From Streptosporangium saharense (lineage in GTDB: Bacteria; Actinomycetota; Actinomycetes; Streptosporangiales; Streptosporangiaceae), in contig NZ_JACHJP010000003.1 of the NCBI RefSeq assembly GCF_014203715.1, positions 62,001 to 126,000 on the forward strand: a stretch of DNA of 64,000 nt. Direction: 5' to 3'. The stretch's first letter is position 1, and each line of letters starts with the position of its first letter. The position numbers and the translations under genes are program-made. The notes under the pieces are model-generated. The model searched no databases and was not told the DNA's origin. It saw nothing but the letters and a program-made list of their open reading frames with translations. This document shows, one piece after another, positions 36,571-45,282 of this stretch.

Positions 36571-36927
36571 GTGAAGGCGACCGCGAGGACAACCAGGCCC
36601 AGGCTGACGCTGGTCAGGGGCACAGGGGAGACGGCCGCCAGGGGTGCGGGCCGTACGGCGCCCGCGGGCGTGCGGCCTGTTCCACGCCCCCGTGGCGCGG
36701 GCCGTACGGTCTCGGGAGGCTCGGGAGGCCCGGTGGGGCCGAGAGGTGGGGCGCGGCCGGTCAGGCCCGCCGTGGGGAAGGTGGGCCGCGCGCCGGTCAG
36801 GCTCACCCGCAGGGGGCGGGTCGTGGTGGTCCTGACGCTCGCGCTGCTCATCCTGGTGGCCTTCTGGGCCGGAGCCCTCGTCGACGCGGCCTTCGCCTCG
36901 GGGGTGTGCGACCCGCGGGCGTCGTGA
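36571..36927 (+). CDS. single-pass membrane protein divergent from lexA (SOS-linked)
   Basis: A 118-residue protein from the GTG at 36571 (an in-frame ATG at 36559 directly abuts GAGGAG). About 75 Arg/Gly/Pro-rich residues lead to [15 protein letters not shown], one membrane helix and a short tail [11 protein letters not shown]. In many actinobacteria the gene divergent from lexA encodes an SOS-induced division inhibitor or wall hydrolase (ChiZ, DivS) with LTRRGR plus a helix and often a LysM domain. Here the LysM part is absent, and the bases after the stop do not encode one in other frames. Assignment rests on position and the helix context. Confidence 0.6.
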   Translation: MKATARTTRPRLTLVRGTGETAARGAGRTAPAGVRPVPRPRGAGRTVSGGSGGPVGPRGGARPVRPAVGKVGRAPVRLTRRGRVVVVLTLALLILVAFWAGALVDAAFASGVCDPRAS

Positions 36928-37114
36928 GGGGGCTGACGACGGAGCGTGACGACGCGCTTCTCGTCCGCCCGATAATGGATCTCGGCCGTCCGCCGGAAAC
37001 GGCGTCCTGAGGGGCGACACGCCCGGCCGGGGGCTCTGTGGTGCGCTGATCAGCGACTTCGCTCTCCGTGGCCTTCCTAACTTGCGTTCATGGTCGGACC
37101 CTCCTACGGTTGGA

Positions 37115-37161
37115 CCACAACATCTAGTGGCTTCATCATTTCGCTCCACAATAGATTGTGT
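37115..37161 (+). promoter_or_regulatory. tandem NrdR boxes
   Basis: CCACAACATCTAGTGG at 37115-37130 and CCACAATAGATTGTGT at 37146-37161 match the NrdR-box pattern, spaced 31 bases (three helical turns) as expected for a pair. They precede nrdR by about 120 bases. Confidence 0.88.
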
Positions 37162-37281
37162 TTCTATTACCGCATCTCGACCATTCGAGGGCGTGCGTGA
37201 GCGTCTCCGCACGGAGACCGCAGAGCAGGCGGAGCAACATGAGGAAGTTGGGCCGCTGGGCAGGTCAAGGAGGCGACGCGC

Positions 37282-37743
37282 GTGCACTGTCCGTTCTGTC
37301 GTCATCCTGACACGCGGGTCATCGACAGCCGGTCGACCGAGGACGGCAGCGCCATCCGGCGCAGACGCACCTGTCCCGAGTGCGGGCGCAGGTTCACCAC
37401 GCAGGAGACGGTGTTGCTCATGGTGAGCAAACGCAGCGGGGTGACCGAGCCGTTCTTCAGGGACAAGGTGATCGCCGGGGTCCGGCGTGCCTGCCAGGGG
37501 CGCCCGGTGAGCGAGGACTCACTTGCCCAGCTCGGGCAGCGGGTCGAGGAGAGCATCAGGGCGACCGGGGCCGCGGAGATCGCGGCGCACGAGGTCGGCC
37601 TGGCGATCCTGGGACCCCTCCGCGAGCTTGACGAGGTCGCCTACCTGCGTTTCGCCTCCGTCTACCGGGGGTTCGAGACCCTGGCCGACTTCGAGGCGGA
37701 GATCGAGCAACTGCGCGCCGAGCGTTCCGCGCGGCGCGACTGA
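37282..37743 (+). CDS. nrdR: transcriptional repressor NrdR
   Basis: A 153-residue regulator of ribonucleotide reductase genes. A zinc ribbon is at the N-terminus ([17 protein letters not shown] and [10 protein letters not shown], Cys3, Cys6, Cys31, Cys34), followed by an ATP-cone from about residue 49 to 139 that senses ATP/dATP ([20 protein letters not shown]). It represses when dATP is high. AAGGAGG precedes the GTG start. Paired NrdR boxes upstream indicate autoregulation, and nrdJ follows 85 bases downstream, probably in the same operon. Confidence 0.96.
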   Translation: MHCPFCRHPDTRVIDSRSTEDGSAIRRRRTCPECGRRFTTQETVLLMVSKRSGVTEPFFRDKVIAGVRRACQGRPVSEDSLAQLGQRVEESIRATGAAEIAAHEVGLAILGPLRELDEVAYLRFASVYRGFETLADFEAEIEQLRAERSARRD

Positions 37744-37828
37744 TCCAGTCCCCGGGCGCCGGGGGAGCACGCGGCGCGTCGAACTGGTCCGGCTGGGGAC
37801 TCCGGTGGAGTCCCGGAAGGGGGAAGTC

Positions 37829-40669
37829 ATGACGGAGACGGTCAACGGCGCGGTCGCGCGCGGGGGCAAGCGACCACGCAAGGGGCTGAAGATGAAGCGC
37901 ATCTTCACCACACCCGGGGTTCACCCGTACGACCAGGTGACCTGGGAGCGCCGTGACGTCGTCATGACCAACTGGCGGGACGGGTCGGTCAACTTCGAGC
38001 AGCGGGACGTCGAGTTCCCCGACTCGTGGTCGGTCAACGCCGCCAACATCGTGACCACCAAGTACTTCAGGGGGGCCGTCGGCACCCCGCAGCGCGAGTG
38101 GAGCCTGAAGCAGCTCGTCGACCGGGTGGTCGGCGTCTACACGAAGACCGCGGTCGAGGAGGGCTACTTCGCGACCGAGGAGGACGCCGAGATCTTCGAC
38201 CACGAGCTCAAGCACGCCCTGGTCAACCAGATCTTCAGCTTCAACTCACCGGTCTGGTTCAATGTCGGCACAGCCTCGCCGCAGCAGGTCAGCGCCTGCT
38301 TCATCCTGGCCGTCGACGACCAGATGGAGTCCATCCTCGACTGGTACAAGGAAGAGGGTGTGATCTTCAAGGGCGGTTCGGGCTCCGGCGTGAACCTCTC
38401 CCGGATCCGCTCCTCGAAGGAACTGCTCTCCAGCGGCGGTACGGCCAGCGGCCCCGTCTCCTTCATGCGCGGCGCGGACGCCTCTGCGGGCACCATCAAG
38501 TCCGGTGGCGCCACCCGCCGCGCGGCCAAGATGGTCGTCCTCGACGTCGACCACCCCGACATCGAGGAGTTCATCGAGACCAAGGCGCGCGAGGAGGACA
38601 AGATCCGCGCGCTGCGCGACGCCGGGTTCGACATGGACCTGGGCGGCAGGGACATCGTCTCCGTCCAGTACCAGAACGCCAACAACTCCGTGCGCGTCTC
38701 CGACGAGTTCATGCGGGCCGTGGAGAACGGCGGTGACTTCGGGCTGCGCGCCCGCCTCACCGGCGAGGTGATCGAGAAGGTCGACGCCAAGGACCTGTTC
38801 AGGAAGATGGCCAAGGCCGCCTGGGAGTGCGCCGACCCCGGCGTCCAGTACGACGACACGATCAACGACTGGCACACCAGCCCGGAGACCGGCCGCATCA
38901 CGGCGAGCAACCCCTGCTCGGAGTACCTCCACCTGGACAACTCCTCCTGCAACCTGGCCAGCATCAACCTGCTGAAGTTCCTCAGGGACGACGACACCTT
39001 CGACGTCGCGAGCTTCGTGAAGCTCACCGAGCTGATCATCACCGCGATGGACGCCTCCATCACCTTCGCCGACTTCCCGACCGAGAAGATCGACCGGACC
39101 ACCCGGGCCTACCGGCAGCTCGGCATCGGCTACGCCAACCTGGGCGCGCTGCTCATGGCCACCGGCCACGCCTACGACTCCGACGGCGGCCGGGCCGTCG
39201 CCGGGGCCATCACCTCGCTGATGACCGGCGTCTCCTACCGCCGCAGCGCCGAGCTGGCCGCGGTCGTCGGGCCATACGAGGGCTACGCTCGCAACGCCGA
39301 GGCGCACAAGCGCGTCATGCGCAAGCACGCCGCGGCCAACGACGACCTGCGCACCCTGGGCGGGATGGACCGCGTCATCCACACCGAGGCCTCCCGGCAG
39401 TGGTCCGACTGCCTCAAGCTCGGCGAGAAGAACGGCTACCGCAACGCCCAGGCCTCGCTGCTGGCGCCGACCGGCACCATCGGCCTGATGATGGACTGCG
39501 ACACCACCGGCATCGAGCCCGACCTCGCGCTGGTCAAGTTCAAGAAGCTCGTCGGCGGCGGCTCCATGCAGATCGTCAACCAGACGATCCCCCGCGCGCT
39601 GCGCCAGCTCGGCTACCAGCAGGAGCAGATCGAGGCGATCGTCGAGTACATCGCCGCGCACGGCCACGTCGTGGACGCCCCCGGCCTGCGGCCCGAGCAC
39701 TACGAGGTGTTCGACTGCGCCATGGGCGAGCGGGCCATCGCGCCCATGGGCCACGTGCGGATGATGGCCGCGGCCCAGCCGTTCCTGTCCGGCGCGATCT
39801 CCAAGACCGTCAACCTGCCCGAGTCCGCGACGGTCGAGGACATCGAGCAGGTCTACCTGGAGGGCTGGAAGCTCGGCCTGAAGGCCCTGGCCGTCTACCG
39901 CGACAACTGCAAGGTCGGCCAGCCGCTGTCCGCCGCGGGCAAGAAGACCGAGGAGAAGACCGAGGCCGCCGAGCCCGAGGTCCAGGTCGTCGAGGTCAGC
40001 CGCCCGACCCGGCGCCGGATGCCGAACCAGCGGCCCAGCACCACCACCCGCTTCACCGTGGGCGGCGCAAAGGGCTACATGACGGCCTCGTCCTATCCCG
40101 ACGACGGTCTCGGCGAGGTCTTCCTGAAGATGTCCAAGCAGGGTTCCACCCTCGCGGGCGTCATGGACGCCTTCTCCGTCGCCATCTCCATCGGCCTGCA
40201 GTACGGCGTGCCGCTGGAGACCTACGTCGGCAAGTTCGTCAACATGCGCTTCGACCCGGCGGGCATGACCGACGACCCGGACATCCGCATGGCCGCCTCG
40301 GTGATGGACTACATCTTCCGCCGCCTGGCGCTGGACCACCTGCCCTACGACGAGCGGGCCGCCCTGGGCATCTTCTCGGCCTCCGAGCGCGCCGCCCAGC
40401 AGCGGGGTGAGGACCCGGCCCCGATCACCACGGACGAGGTCATCGCCGAGCTGGCCACCTCCGCGCCCATCGAGCGGCCCCAGCCCCGCTCCGAGCCCCG
40501 CGTCCAGACCGTCGCGGTGGCGGCCCCCGAGCGGGCGGCGGGCTCCCTGGAGTCGCACCAGGGCCGCACCGCCGACGCGCCGCTCTGCATGACCTGCGGC
40601 ACCAAGATGCGCCCCGCGGGCAGCTGCTACGTCTGCGAGGGCTGCGGCTCGACCAGCGGCTGCAGCTGA
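37829..40669 (+). CDS. nrdJ: vitamin B12-dependent ribonucleotide reductase (class II)
   Basis: A 946-residue adenosylcobalamin-dependent reductase making dNTPs. Features include FSFNSPVWFNVG, GVIFKGGSGSGVNLSRIRSS, the finger loop NPCSEYLHLDNSSCNLASIN, LLAPTGTIGLMMDCDTTGIE and a Cys-rich C-terminus, CMTCGTKMRPAGSCYVCEGC, that shuttles reducing power or binds zinc. The ATG at 37829 follows GGGGGAA; the open frame upstream overlaps nrdR and is not used. It supplies dNTPs without oxygen, and the NrdR boxes upstream suggest control of the nrdR-nrdJ operon by dATP. No cobalamin riboswitch was recognised. Confidence 0.97.
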   Translation: MTETVNGAVARGGKRPRKGLKMKRIFTTPGVHPYDQVTWERRDVVMTNWRDGSVNFEQRDVEFPDSWSVNAANIVTTKYFRGAVGTPQREWSLKQLVDRVVGVYTKTAVEEGYFATEEDAEIFDHELKHALVNQIFSFNSPVWFNVGTASPQQVSACFILAVDDQMESILDWYKEEGVIFKGGSGSGVNLSRIRSSKELLSSGGTASGPVSFMRGADASAGTIKSGGATRRAAKMVVLDVDHPDIEEFIETKAREEDKIRALRDAGFDMDLGGRDIVSVQYQNANNSVRVSDEFMRAVENGGDFGLRARLTGEVIEKVDAKDLFRKMAKAAWECADPGVQYDDTINDWHTSPETGRITASNPCSEYLHLDNSSCNLASINLLKFLRDDDTFDVASFVKLTELIITAMDASITFADFPTEKIDRTTRAYRQLGIGYANLGALLMATGHAYDSDGGRAVAGAITSLMTGVSYRRSAELAAVVGPYEGYARNAEAHKRVMRKHAAANDDLRTLGGMDRVIHTEASRQWSDCLKLGEKNGYRNAQASLLAPTGTIGLMMDCDTTGIEPDLALVKFKKLVGGGSMQIVNQTIPRALRQLGYQQEQIEAIVEYIAAHGHVVDAPGLRPEHYEVFDCAMGERAIAPMGHVRMMAAAQPFLSGAISKTVNLPESATVEDIEQVYLEGWKLGLKALAVYRDNCKVGQPLSAAGKKTEEKTEAAEPEVQVVEVSRPTRRRMPNQRPSTTTRFTVGGAKGYMTASSYPDDGLGEVFLKMSKQGSTLAGVMDAFSVAISIGLQYGVPLETYVGKFVNMRFDPAGMTDDPDIRMAASVMDYIFRRLALDHLPYDERAALGIFSASERAAQQRGEDPAPITTDEVIAELATSAPIERPQPRSEPRVQTVAVAAPERAAGSLESHQGRTADAPLCMTCGTKMRPAGSCYVCEGCGSTSGCS

Positions 40670-40692
40670 CGCGGCGAAACGCCCGGTAAGGG

Positions 40693-40720
40693 AGCCGGTG
40701 AGCCTCATGGCTCACCGGCT
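40693..40720 (+). terminator. intrinsic terminator after nrdJ
   Basis: AGCCGGTGAGCC at 40693-40704, loop TCAT, and the perfect complement at 40709-40720, followed by TCCTGCTTTT. It ends the nrdR-nrdJ operon. Confidence 0.88.
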
Positions 40721-40751
40721 TCCTGCTTTTCACGATCATGAGGAAAGGGAG

Positions 40752-40782
40752 TTGAGTCTCCAGTGAGTGGAGACGGCACAGT
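40752..40782 (+). promoter_or_regulatory. MerR-type promoter/operator
   Basis: TTGAGT at 40752-40757, a 19-base spacer and CACAGT at 40777-40782, with an inverted repeat GTCTCCA (40756-40762) and TGGAGAC (40768-40774) in the spacer. Long spacers with a dyad are typical for MerR-controlled promoters. The start codon follows about seven bases after the -10, suggesting a leaderless message. Confidence 0.7.
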
Positions 40783-40788
40783 GGTGGC

Positions 40789-41706
40789 GTGAGCGAAGGC
40801 ACGGAGCTTTTCACGATCGGGCAGCTTGCCCGTCGTACGGGACTGGCGGTGCGGACGATCCGGTTCTGGTCGGACAGCGGTCTGGTGCCGCCGACCGGGC
40901 GGTCGGCGGGCGGCTACCGTCTCTACGACGCGCGGGCGCTCGCCCGGCTCGACCTCGTCAGGACCCTGCGCGAACTCGGGTTCGGTCTTGAGGCGGTCGA
41001 GGAGATCCTGTGCCGGGCCACGACAGTCGCCCAGGTCGCCGAGACGCACGTCGCGGCGCTTGAGGCGGAGATCCGTACCCTGCGGCTGCGCCGCGCCGTG
41101 CTGAGCACGGTGGCCAGGCGTGGCAGCACGATCGAGGAGGCGTCACTGATGCACAGACTGGCCAGGCTGTCCGCGCGGGAGCGGCAGCAGATCATCGACG
41201 ACTTCGTGGACCGCGTCCTCACCGGGGTCGACCCCCAGGAGGGCCCGGCGGTGGGCATCGCGAACGGCATGCGGCAGGTGAACGCCGAGCTGCCCGACGA
41301 CCCGAGCCCGGAGCAGGTGGACGCCTGGATGGAGCTGGCCGACCTCGTCGAGGACGAGGACTTCCAGCACCGGGTCAGGCAGATGGTGGTCGTGGGGCAG
41401 AGCGCGGACACCCCCGCCCATCAGCCGGACCACCAGGCCGTCATCGAGCACGCGGGCCGGGCCGAGGCGGAGGGCGTGGCGCCGGACTCCGCGGAGGGCC
41501 GGGCCGTACTCGACCTGATCGTCGCGCCGGAGACCACGGCGGAGGAGAGGGTACGGCTGGCGGAGCAGGTGGAGACGTTCAGCGACCTGCGGGTCGAGCG
41601 GTACTGGCAGCTTATGGGTGTCATCAACGGGCGCCCGCCGTTCCCTCCGGCCGTGGCCGCCTTCCTCTGGCTGGCCGCCGCGCTCAGGGCGTCCGCGAGG
41701 GCGTGA
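40789..41706 (+). CDS. MerR family transcriptional regulator
   Basis: A 305-residue regulator. The N-terminal MerR headpiece is ELFTIGQLARRTGLAVRTIR through GGYRLYDARALARLDLVRTL, followed by a coiled dimerisation helix (TVAQVAETHVAALEAEIRTL). The remaining about 190 residues form an effector domain with no recognised motif; it lacks the Cys pairs of metal sensors, so a drug or small-molecule effector is more likely. The GTG start has no ribosome site, consistent with a leaderless transcript from the promoter described upstream, and the gene probably controls itself. Confidence 0.9.
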   Translation: MSEGTELFTIGQLARRTGLAVRTIRFWSDSGLVPPTGRSAGGYRLYDARALARLDLVRTLRELGFGLEAVEEILCRATTVAQVAETHVAALEAEIRTLRLRRAVLSTVARRGSTIEEASLMHRLARLSARERQQIIDDFVDRVLTGVDPQEGPAVGIANGMRQVNAELPDDPSPEQVDAWMELADLVEDEDFQHRVRQMVVVGQSADTPAHQPDHQAVIEHAGRAEAEGVAPDSAEGRAVLDLIVAPETTAEERVRLAEQVETFSDLRVERYWQLMGVINGRPPFPPAVAAFLWLAAALRASARA

Positions 41707-41776
41707 GCCAAGACCATGGACGTGACCTCCGGTTAGGTTGGACCGAACACGACACCTCAACCGGAAAGACACTGAT

Positions 41777-42169
41777 ATGCAGGCTCGTCTGAGCTTCGTG
41801 GGAATCGTCGTCAAGGACATGGCCAGGTCGCTGGCGTTCTACCGTCGGCTCGGTTTCGACCTGCCGCCCGAGGCGGACAAGGAGCCGCACGTCGAGGCGG
41901 AGCTGCCCGGGGGGCTGAAGCTCGTCTGGGACACGGTCGAGACGCTCCACAGCTTCGATCCCCACTGGCAGCCGCCCGTGGGAGGCGCCCGGGTGGCGAT
42001 CGCCTTCGAGTTCGGCACCCCCGCCGAGGTGGACGCCGCCTACGACGAGCTCGTCTCCCTGGGCTACGAGGGGCACAAGGAGCCGTGGGACGCGTTCTGG
42101 GGGCAGCGCTACGCCATCGTCCACGACCCCGACGGCAACGGCGTCGACCTGTTCGCCCAGAACGGCTGA
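41777..42169 (+). CDS. VOC (glyoxalase/bleomycin-resistance-like) family protein
   Basis: A 130-residue single VOC fold with two beta-alpha-beta-beta-beta units: LSFVGIVVKDMARSLAFYRR with LGFDLP, then GARVAIAFEFGTP, and at the end WGQRYAIVHDPDGNGVDLFA, the typical metal-binding terminal strand. Members include dioxygenases, glyoxalase I-like enzymes and drug-binding proteins; the substrate cannot be told. GGAAAG lies before the ATG at 41777, which is preferred over an in-frame upstream ATG. It converges on the rhodanese gene with a three-base gap. Confidence 0.88.
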   Translation: MQARLSFVGIVVKDMARSLAFYRRLGFDLPPEADKEPHVEAELPGGLKLVWDTVETLHSFDPHWQPPVGGARVAIAFEFGTPAEVDAAYDELVSLGYEGHKEPWDAFWGQRYAIVHDPDGNGVDLFAQNG

Positions 42170-42172
42170 GCG

Positions 42173-42643
42173 TCAGCAGGCGCAGGAGACCCCGGAGACG
42201 GGGACGGTCAGCGGGTCGGGCACGCGCCGGGAGATCCCCTCCGAGGTCTCCACGGGCAGGCCCTCCCGCGCCCAGTACTCGAAGCCGCCGAGCATCTCCT
42301 TGACCGGGTGACCGAGCCTGGCGAACTCCAGGGCGGCCCGGATGGCGCCGTTGCAGCCCGGCCCCCAGCAGTAGGTCACCACGGTCGCCCCCTCGGGGAC
42401 CACCTCGGCCGCGCGGGCGGCGATCTCACCGGTCGGCAGATGTACGGCTCCCGCGACGTGGCCCTGCGACCAGCCCTGGACGCCGCGTGTGTCGACCACG
42501 ACGACGTCCGGGGCTCCGGTCGCCAGGGCCGCGGCCACGTCGGAGACGTCGGTCTCGAAGGCGAGACGGGCGGCGAAGTGGGCGACCGCCACGGCGCTCT
42601 CCGCGGCGGGGACCACGGTGACGGGGGAGGAGAGGAGGGGCAT
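42173..42643 (-). CDS. rhodanese-like sulfurtransferase domain protein
   Basis: A 156-residue single rhodanese domain: VVDTRGVQGWSQGHVAGAVH early on, then TYCWGPGCNGAIRAALEFA with the active-site Cys loop, and KEMLGGFEYWAREGLPVE. It would carry persulfide sulfur on the active Cys and transfer it to an acceptor. The ATG at 42641-42643 has AAGG upstream. The gene is divergent from a GlxA-type regulator, an arrangement seen in many bacteria (ftrA-like regulator next to a rhodanese), suggesting that the regulator controls it. Confidence 0.88.
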   Translation of the reverse strand: MPLLSSPVTVVPAAESAVAVAHFAARLAFETDVSDVAAALATGAPDVVVVDTRGVQGWSQGHVAGAVHLPTGEIAARAAEVVPEGATVVTYCWGPGCNGAIRAALEFARLGHPVKEMLGGFEYWAREGLPVETSEGISRRVPDPLTVPVSGVSCAC

Positions 42644-42738
42644 TTCCAGCCTTTCTCGGAGAACGGTCCAGCCATGCTCCCGCTCAGGACACCCCTCCGA
42701 AAAGTGTCGTAAACGCCGCTTATCGCTAATATCCCGCC

Positions 42739-43719
42739 ATGTCGCTTCCCTTCCCGGTACGGCGGGCACGCACCGTGGCCGCCGTCGCCTTCGACGGCAT
42801 GGCTCCTTTCGAACTCGGCTGCGTGGTGGAGGTCTTCGGCATCCCCAGGCCCGAGCTTGAGGTCCCCTGGTACGACCTGACGGTCTGCGCCGAGACCCCG
42901 GGCGACCTGCGGATCGTCGGAGGGTTCACCATGCGGGCCGGGTACGGGCTCGACGCGGTGGCGTGGGCGGACACGGTGGTCGTGCCCGCGGTCGCGGACG
43001 TGCGCGGGGAGGTGTCGGCGGAGCTGGTCGCGACGCTGCGGACGGCGCACGAGCGCGGGGCCAGGATCGTGTCGATCTGCTCGGGGGCCTTCGCGCTGGC
43101 CGCGGCCGGGCTGCTCGACGGGCGCGAGGCCACCACCCACTGGAGGTACGCGGGGCTGCTGCGGGAGAGGTTCCCGCTGGTCAGGGTCAACCCCGACGTC
43201 CTGTACGTGGACGGCGGCGACGTGCTGACCAGCGCGGGCAGCGCCGCGGGCCTCGACCTGCTGCTCCACCTGGTCCGCACCGACCACGGCCCGGCCGTGG
43301 CCAACTCGGTCGCGCGCAGGCTGGTCATCCCGCCGCACCGGGAGGGCGGGCAGGCCCAGTTCGTCCAGGCCCCGGTACCGCCGGTGGAGGGGGACGACGC
43401 GGTCGCCGCCGCGATGGCCTGGGCGCTCGACCGCCTGGCGGAGCCGATCACGGTCGCCGGGATGGCCGGGGCCGCCCACATGTCGCAGCGCACCTTCCTG
43501 CGGCACTTCGCCCGCCAGACCGGGACCAGCCCGCTGCGCTGGGTGATCTCCCAGCGGATCGCGGCCAGCCTGGAACCGCTCGCCTCGGGCTCCGCCCCGG
43601 TCGAGGAGGTCGCGGCGGCGGTCGGCTTCGACAGCGCCGTGACCTTCAGGCACCACTTCGCCAGGACGATGCGCACCTCGCCCTCCGCCTACCGCAGGGC
43701 CTTCAGACGGTCCCCGTGA
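42739..43719 (+). CDS. GlxA/FtrA-like transcriptional regulator (DJ-1/PfpI plus AraC)
   Basis: A 326-residue regulator. Residues 10-170 are a DJ-1/PfpI-like domain (VAAVAFDGMAPFELGCVVEV, RIVSICSGAFALAAAGLLDG with its Cys nucleophile position), and the C-terminal part is an AraC-type double helix-turn-helix: ITVAGMAGAAHMSQRTFLRH and VEEVAAAVGFDSAVTFRHHF. It probably activates the divergent rhodanese gene, 95 bases away, in response to an unknown effector. Length is normal for the family. Confidence 0.92.
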   Translation: MSLPFPVRRARTVAAVAFDGMAPFELGCVVEVFGIPRPELEVPWYDLTVCAETPGDLRIVGGFTMRAGYGLDAVAWADTVVVPAVADVRGEVSAELVATLRTAHERGARIVSICSGAFALAAAGLLDGREATTHWRYAGLLRERFPLVRVNPDVLYVDGGDVLTSAGSAAGLDLLLHLVRTDHGPAVANSVARRLVIPPHREGGQAQFVQAPVPPVEGDDAVAAAMAWALDRLAEPITVAGMAGAAHMSQRTFLRHFARQTGTSPLRWVISQRIAASLEPLASGSAPVEEVAAAVGFDSAVTFRHHFARTMRTSPSAYRRAFRRSP

Positions 43720-43753
43720 GCCTGGCGCCCGTGAGCTCTGCCACCCTGGACGG

Positions 43754-44620
43754 GTGGTCGATGAGTTCGAGGAACTGCGGCGGCGGATGTTCGGCCTGGC
43801 CTACCGGATGCTCGGCTCCGCAGCGGAGGCGGAGGACGTCGTCCAGGACGCCTACCTGCGCTGGCACACCGCCGACAGGCGGAACGTGGAGGTCCCGGGG
43901 GCGTGGCTGGCCAAGGTGGTCACCAACCTCTGTCTCAACCGGCTGACCGCCGCCCGCGCCACCCGCGAGAGCTACGTCGGCCCCTGGCTCCCCGAGCCCG
44001 TCGAGTCGGCGGCGCTCGACCCGCTGGAGACCGCCGAGCGGCGTGACTCGGTCTCCGTGGCCTTCCTGGTGCTGCTGGAGCGCCTCACCCCACCGGAACG
44101 CGCCGTCTTCGTGCTGCGCGAGGCCTTCTCGTACGGCTACCGCGAGATCGCCGAGGTGCTCGACCTGTCCGAGACCAACTGCCGTCAGCTCCTGCTCAGG
44201 GCGCGGAAGCGGGTGGGTGAGACCCGCAGGTTCGACGTGCCCGGCGAGCAGCGGCACAGGATCGTCGAACGGTTCCTCGACGCCGCCCGCGGTGGCGACC
44301 TCGCCGAGCTTGAGAGGGTGCTCGCCGTCGACGTGGTCGCCTGGTCGGACGGCGGTGGCCGGGTCGGCGCCGCGCTGCGTCCCGTCGTCGGCAGGGACAA
44401 GGTCACCCGCTTCCTGGTCGGCCTCGCCGCCAAGTTCGGGGCCGGGGGCGAATTCACCCACACCGAGATCAACGGCCAGGAGGGCCTCGTGGTGCGGTAC
44501 GAGGACACGGTCATCGCGGTCTTCGTGATCGAGGTGGCCGAGGGACGCGTCGCGGGGGTGCAGGCCGTACTGAACCCGGACAAAATCGCGCGGTTCGCAG
44601 CCCCGGGTTGCCAGAAATAA
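43754..44620 (+). CDS. ECF41-type RNA polymerase sigma factor with SnoaL-like C-terminal domain
   Basis: A 288-residue extracytoplasmic-function sigma factor. Region 2 begins FEELRRRMFGLAYRMLGSA and EAEDVVQDAYLRW, the linker has the group hallmark YVGPWLPEPV, and region 4 reads ERAVFVLREAFSYGYREIAE. The C-terminal extension (about 165-288) is SnoaL-like, ending VLNPDKIARF, with DGGGRVGAALRPV inside. In ECF41 sigmas this fused domain controls activity in place of an anti-sigma factor. Typical partners are carboxymuconolactone decarboxylase or oxidoreductase genes, not present here. The GTG at 43754 starts the product. Confidence 0.93.
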   Translation: MVDEFEELRRRMFGLAYRMLGSAAEAEDVVQDAYLRWHTADRRNVEVPGAWLAKVVTNLCLNRLTAARATRESYVGPWLPEPVESAALDPLETAERRDSVSVAFLVLLERLTPPERAVFVLREAFSYGYREIAEVLDLSETNCRQLLLRARKRVGETRRFDVPGEQRHRIVERFLDAARGGDLAELERVLAVDVVAWSDGGGRVGAALRPVVGRDKVTRFLVGLAAKFGAGGEFTHTEINGQEGLVVRYEDTVIAVFVIEVAEGRVAGVQAVLNPDKIARFAAPGCQK

Positions 44621-44622
44621 GC

Positions 44623-44632
44623 AGACCGGTCT
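44623..44632. promoter_or_regulatory. TetR operator candidate upstream of the first TetR gene
   Basis: The palindrome AGACCGGTCT lies 14 bases before the TetR start. A closely related palindrome, TAGACCGATCTA, occurs at 45256-45267 after that gene, so both probably bind the same regulator. Confidence 0.65.
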
Positions 44633-44645
44633 ATTTTTCACAGGT

Positions 44646-45212
44646 ATGGGACGCAAGGGCGAGGAGACCAGGTCGCGGCTGCTCGACGCGACGCGGGAGC
44701 TGATCGAGAGCGGCGGCTACTTCGGGGCCGGGCTGAACCAGGTGGTCGCGGCCAGCGGAGCGCCGCGCGGCTCGCTCTACTTCCACTTCCCCGGCGGCAA
44801 GGACCAACTCGTCGGCGAGTCCGTACGGCGGGCGGGCCACGAGGTCGGCCTGGTCATGCGGGAGCTGGCCGAGTCCGCCCCCGACGCCACGGCCCTGGTC
44901 ACCGGGGTGCTCACGCTGCTGGGAGACCGGCTTGAGGCCTCGGGGTGGCGCAGGGGCTGCCCGGTGGCCACGGTCGCGCTGGAGATGGCGGCCGTCAGCG
45001 ACCCGCTGCAGGAGGTCTGCTCCGAGGTCTACGGCTCGTGGGAGGAGGCGCTGCGCCACCGGCTCGCCGTCGACGGCCACCCGGAGCCCGCCGACACGGC
45101 CGTCACCGTCCTGGCCCTCGTCGAGGGGGCGTTGCTGCTGGCCAGGGCGCACCGCAGCCGGGAGCCGCTCGACCGGGTCGCGCGCGGAGTCGTCGCGTTG
45201 CTGAGGCCGTAA
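44646..45212 (+). CDS. TetR/AcrR family transcriptional regulator
   Basis: A 188-residue repressor. The N-terminal helix-turn-helix is RLLDATRELIESGGYFGAGL then NQVVAASGAPRGSLYFHFPG, close to the YxhF-type consensus. The ligand domain shows DPLQEVCSEVYGSWEEALRH. Matching palindromes flank it (44623-44632 and 45256-45267), so it likely represses itself and the downstream fusion gene. The ATG is well placed; the effector is unknown. Confidence 0.92.
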   Translation: MGRKGEETRSRLLDATRELIESGGYFGAGLNQVVAASGAPRGSLYFHFPGGKDQLVGESVRRAGHEVGLVMRELAESAPDATALVTGVLTLLGDRLEASGWRRGCPVATVALEMAAVSDPLQEVCSEVYGSWEEALRHRLAVDGHPEPADTAVTVLALVEGALLLARAHRSREPLDRVARGVVALLRP

Positions 45213-45255
45213 CCGGCCATAACGCCGATGTCCCTTCGCGTGCCCATGGAATATG

Positions 45256-45267
45256 TAGACCGATCTA
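45256..45267. promoter_or_regulatory. TetR operator candidate before the SDR-hydrolase fusion gene
   Basis: TAGACCGATCTA, a 12-base near-perfect palindrome, lies 15 bases before the fusion gene's GTG and mirrors the site ahead of the tetR gene. It would overlap the promoter of the fusion gene. Confidence 0.7.
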
Positions 45268-45282
45268 TTATGAGGTGATCGT

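Noticed and set aside
36928-37281. Adenosylcobalamin riboswitch upstream of the nrdR-nrdJ operon
   Set aside because: Class II reductase genes sometimes carry one, but no B12-box-like conserved core was visible; paired NrdR boxes explain the region instead.
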